DNA of 7,750 nucleotides from Clostridiales bacterium (GTDB taxonomy: Bacteria > Bacillota > Clostridia > Oscillospirales > Oscillospiraceae): positions 1 to 7,750 of the forward strand of contig SFIL01000046.1 in assembly GCA_004556205.1 (NCBI GenBank), read 5' to 3'. Position numbers and translations under genes: made by a program. The first letter of the stretch is position 1. Every line of letters begins with the position of its first letter. The notes beneath the pieces were generated by a model, which had not been told where the DNA came from, made no database searches, and worked only from the letters and a program-made list of their open reading frames with translations. This document shows positions 6,367 through 7,750 of the stretch, one piece after another.

Positions 6367-7233
6367 TTATAGGTAATTGATTTGTGCTTCTGCAGCATCG
6401 GCGCGGCGGGTATACTCTGCCAGACCGCTGGTGGCTGCATCGTTCACCTTGTTCATGGCATCAGCAACCTGCACCTTGGTTTCCTCAGACACCTCGCCGG
6501 TCTTGGCCGCCTTGATGGCAGCGCCGAATACACCGCTCATGGCCTTGATGGCTTCGCCTTCCCGCCGCTGCTGGGTGGTGGGGCCAAAGCTGAAAAGACC
6601 CTTGGTATTGTCGTTTACACCAAAGATGCGGTTAAAGTGACCTATGATCTGATTGACCTCCAGTTCGCCGATGTGTTTATCCCGGTTATTGACGCAGACC
6701 CGGATGGTTTCGGTGATGTAGGGATGTGCACGCAGACCCTTGTGAAGTTGACCCATATCTTTATTCGCGCCTACCAGGGTGATATCCACACCACACTCAC
6801 CGAATTCCTTAGCTTTGCCCTGCTCAGAAGGTTCGCTCTCCTCCAGATAGGCTTCATATTTGGCAACTTGATCGTAGCGGAAGAACTCCTTGGCATACCG
6901 GTTGTCGGTATCTCTGTCACGAATGCGGAACAGACCATGATCGTCATAGAACTCCACAGACTGCCTGATCGTGGCGCTTGGCACCACCATAGTAAATCTG
7001 CCCTCCAGTTGCTCGTAGAGCCTGCCCTGCCGCTTCATGTACTCCATGTGACCCAGCAGTTCATCCTTGGTGTAGCGGTACTTCTGAATGTAACGGGAAC
7101 AACCGCAACCGCAATCGTTGCAGATGAACTCCTTGTTTTTGATTTTGGTACGCTTCATCATACCAACCTCGTTGCCGCAAAATGCGCAGGTCTGCTTGCC
7201 GAATGTACCTTTGAACCAATCTATAAAACCCAT
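6367..7233 (-). CDS. DUF4428-like zinc-ribbon protein
   Basis: This is a 288-residue, probably cytosolic protein with no signal peptide or membrane helix. The N-terminus has a zinc-ribbon pattern, Cys16-x2-Cys19 then Cys38-x2-Cys41, with extra Cys43 and Cys45 (CAFCGNEVG ... ICNDCGCGC); this resembles the DUF4428 family as I remember it. The middle, about 95-210, is mixed alpha/beta (YDDHGLFRIRDRD, CGVDITLVG, TIRVCVNNRD) and may be a PH-like fold; that is a guess. The C-terminal 60 residues are helical and Ala-rich. The start at 7233 is chosen for its AGGAGG four bases upstream; the frame stays open to 7305, but that stretch overlaps coding-like sequence in another frame. It is the first gene of an operon with the lipoprotein downstream. 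Function is unknown, and DUF4428 assignment is moderately sure. Confidence 0.88.
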   Translation of the reverse strand: MGFIDWFKGTFGKQTCAFCGNEVGMMKRTKIKNKEFICNDCGCGCSRYIQKYRYTKDELLGHMEYMKRQGRLYEQLEGRFTMVVPSATIRQSVEFYDDHGLFRIRDRDTDNRYAKEFFRYDQVAKYEAYLEESEPSEQGKAKEFGECGVDITLVGANKDMGQLHKGLRAHPYITETIRVCVNNRDKHIGELEVNQIIGHFNRIFGVNDNTKGLFSFGPTTQQRREGEAIKAMSGVFGAAIKAAKTGEVSEETKVQVADAMNKVNDAATSGLAEYTRRADAAEAQINYL

Positions 7234-7237
7234 AATA

Positions 7238-7243
7238 CCTCCT
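7238..7243 (-). promoter_or_regulatory. Ribosome binding site deciding the zinc-ribbon protein start
   Basis: AGGAGG on the - strand sits four bases before ATG 7231-7233. This supports starting the protein at MGFIDWFKG rather than at the upstream in-frame ATG at 7303-7305, which has no comparable site. Confidence 0.85.
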
Positions 7244-7246
7244 GAT

Positions 7247-7351
7247 TTATGATTTTTTCTGAATGAACATAATTGCGATACCGACACCAACACCCGCAGC
7301 CGCAACGCAGATCAGCACCAATACCCACCAGGGAATTTCTGCCTCTGCAGG
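7247..7351 (-). pseudogene. Orphan C-terminal membrane-anchor coding fragment
   Basis: On the - strand this reads as PAEAEIPWW, a continuous hydrophobic run (VLVLICVAAAGVGVGIAIMF), then IQKKS and TAA. That is a typical C-terminal single-pass anchor with a positively charged cytoplasmic tail. An in-frame TAA stands directly before it (7352-7354), and no ATG with a ribosome binding site could produce it; the only ATG falls inside the membrane segment. I read it as the 3' relic of a membrane-protein gene. An alternative is a tiny protein starting at TTG or GTG, but no good ribosome binding site was seen. Its stop lies 13 bases upstream of the zinc-ribbon gene's ATG. Confidence 0.5.
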
Positions 7352-7417
7352 TTATCTTGACAATATCTACCACCGCCTCTCAATAAAACCTTTGGGAAAG
7401 CCGTCCGCTATTTCTCG

Positions 7418-7750
7418 TTAAAGGGAAGCGAGCGCTGCTGTCAAATATTTTTCGGTTACAGATGAATAAAAGAAGGCGTCGATCAACCTATCCTTTTTCG
7501 CATTGGCTACCGCATGGGCAATGTCGGGTGCCGAGTTTTCATCACACAGCATCACGAGTTTACACGAAGGAGCATTTTGTCTTACTTGCTTTACCTCATT
7601 TAATCGCGTCTCGATCGTCGTGCCGGAAGCATAAGATACATCCATTAAGAGGATGTCGGCAGATAGAGCTTTGCAATCATTTGCAATATTGCTCTCCTTC
7701 TGAACCAGCACGCGAAAAGGCTTAAACTCGCCGCTGCTTTTGAGCATTCT
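7418..7750 (-). CDS. Receiver-like (degenerate response regulator) protein, 5' partial
   Basis: The frame is open to the window edge, so the N-terminus is missing and the Met at 7747 need not be the start. About 110 residues are visible. They follow the alternating strand/helix order of a response-regulator receiver: FRVLVQ strand, helix, ADILLMDVS with a possible phospho-acceptor Asp, a helix with EVKQVRQ, KLVMLCDENS in place of the usual Ser/Thr strand, a helix, and IDAFFYSSVTEKYLTAAL where the usual conserved Lys-Pro is Ser-Ser. The protein stops right after the last receiver helix, with no DNA-binding output domain. It is probably a stand-alone or pseudo-receiver protein binding a partner; that is inference. 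It lies upstream on the same strand as the zinc-ribbon operon, separated by about 184 bases of gene debris. Confidence 0.65.
   Translation of the reverse strand, partial: RMLKSSGEFKPFRVLVQKESNIANDCKALSADILLMDVSYASGTTIETRLNEVKQVRQNAPSCKLVMLCDENSAPDIAHAVANAKKDRLIDAFFYSSVTEKYLTAALASL

Noticed and set aside
6382..7245. 287-codon + strand open frame opposite the zinc-ribbon gene
   Set aside because: It is antisense to a gene with a zinc-ribbon motif, a strong ribosome binding site and operon context. It has no ribosome binding site or recognisable domain.
7234..7305. 24-residue N-terminal extension of the zinc-ribbon protein
   Set aside because: The ribosome binding site at 7238-7243 supports the start at 7233, and the extension overlaps the membrane-anchor fragment, which reads as protein in another frame.
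7357..7386. TTGACA on the + strand as a possible promoter
   Set aside because: The matching -10 (TCAATA/CAATAA) is poor and no + strand gene follows before the window ends.

Overview
The window looks like a chromosomal segment of an anaerobic, probably gut-associated, Clostridia-type Firmicute (Oscillospiraceae/Ruminococcaceae-like; this is inference). The evidence is two secreted proteins ending in three SLH (S-layer homology) domains, strong AGGAGG-type ribosome binding sites, a short lipobox lipoprotein, a DUF4428-like zinc-ribbon protein and a receiver-like protein. No rRNA, tRNA, CRISPR array, transposase or phage gene was seen.

Left part (1-3552, + strand): the C-terminal 1183 codons of a very large cell-surface protein whose start lies outside the window. 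In order it has irregular beta-helix-like glycine-rich rungs, a module often seen with them in Clostridia surface proteins, eight 46-residue repeats with one in-register cysteine each, four 51-residue C...CxxC repeats plus a divergent fifth, and three SLH domains. A strong hairpin terminator follows (3563-3614).

Middle (3734-5470, - strand): a complete, convergently transcribed 578-residue SLH protein with a signal peptide and three copies of an unrecognised ~115-residue beta-rich module. A block holding its last codons and downstream hairpin (3686-3758) occurs again, decayed, just upstream of the gene (5522-5621). The gene is therefore flanked by direct repeats about 1.86 kb apart, which suggests an ancestral tandem SLH array or an excisable unit.

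Right part (5717-7233, - strand): a two-gene operon of a DUF4428-like zinc-ribbon protein followed 14 bases later by a small lipoprotein. Upstream lie an orphan C-terminal membrane-anchor coding fragment (about 7247-7351) and the 3' end of a receiver-like gene (7418-7750) that runs off the window.

Together, the left and middle genes encode wall-anchored surface proteins, probably held by SLH binding to secondary cell-wall polymer. The right operon may be a small envelope/cytosol pair of unknown role. No complete novel system is evident. The features most worth checking are the direct repeats around the second SLH gene, the cysteine ladder in the first protein, and the gene debris at 7247-7417.
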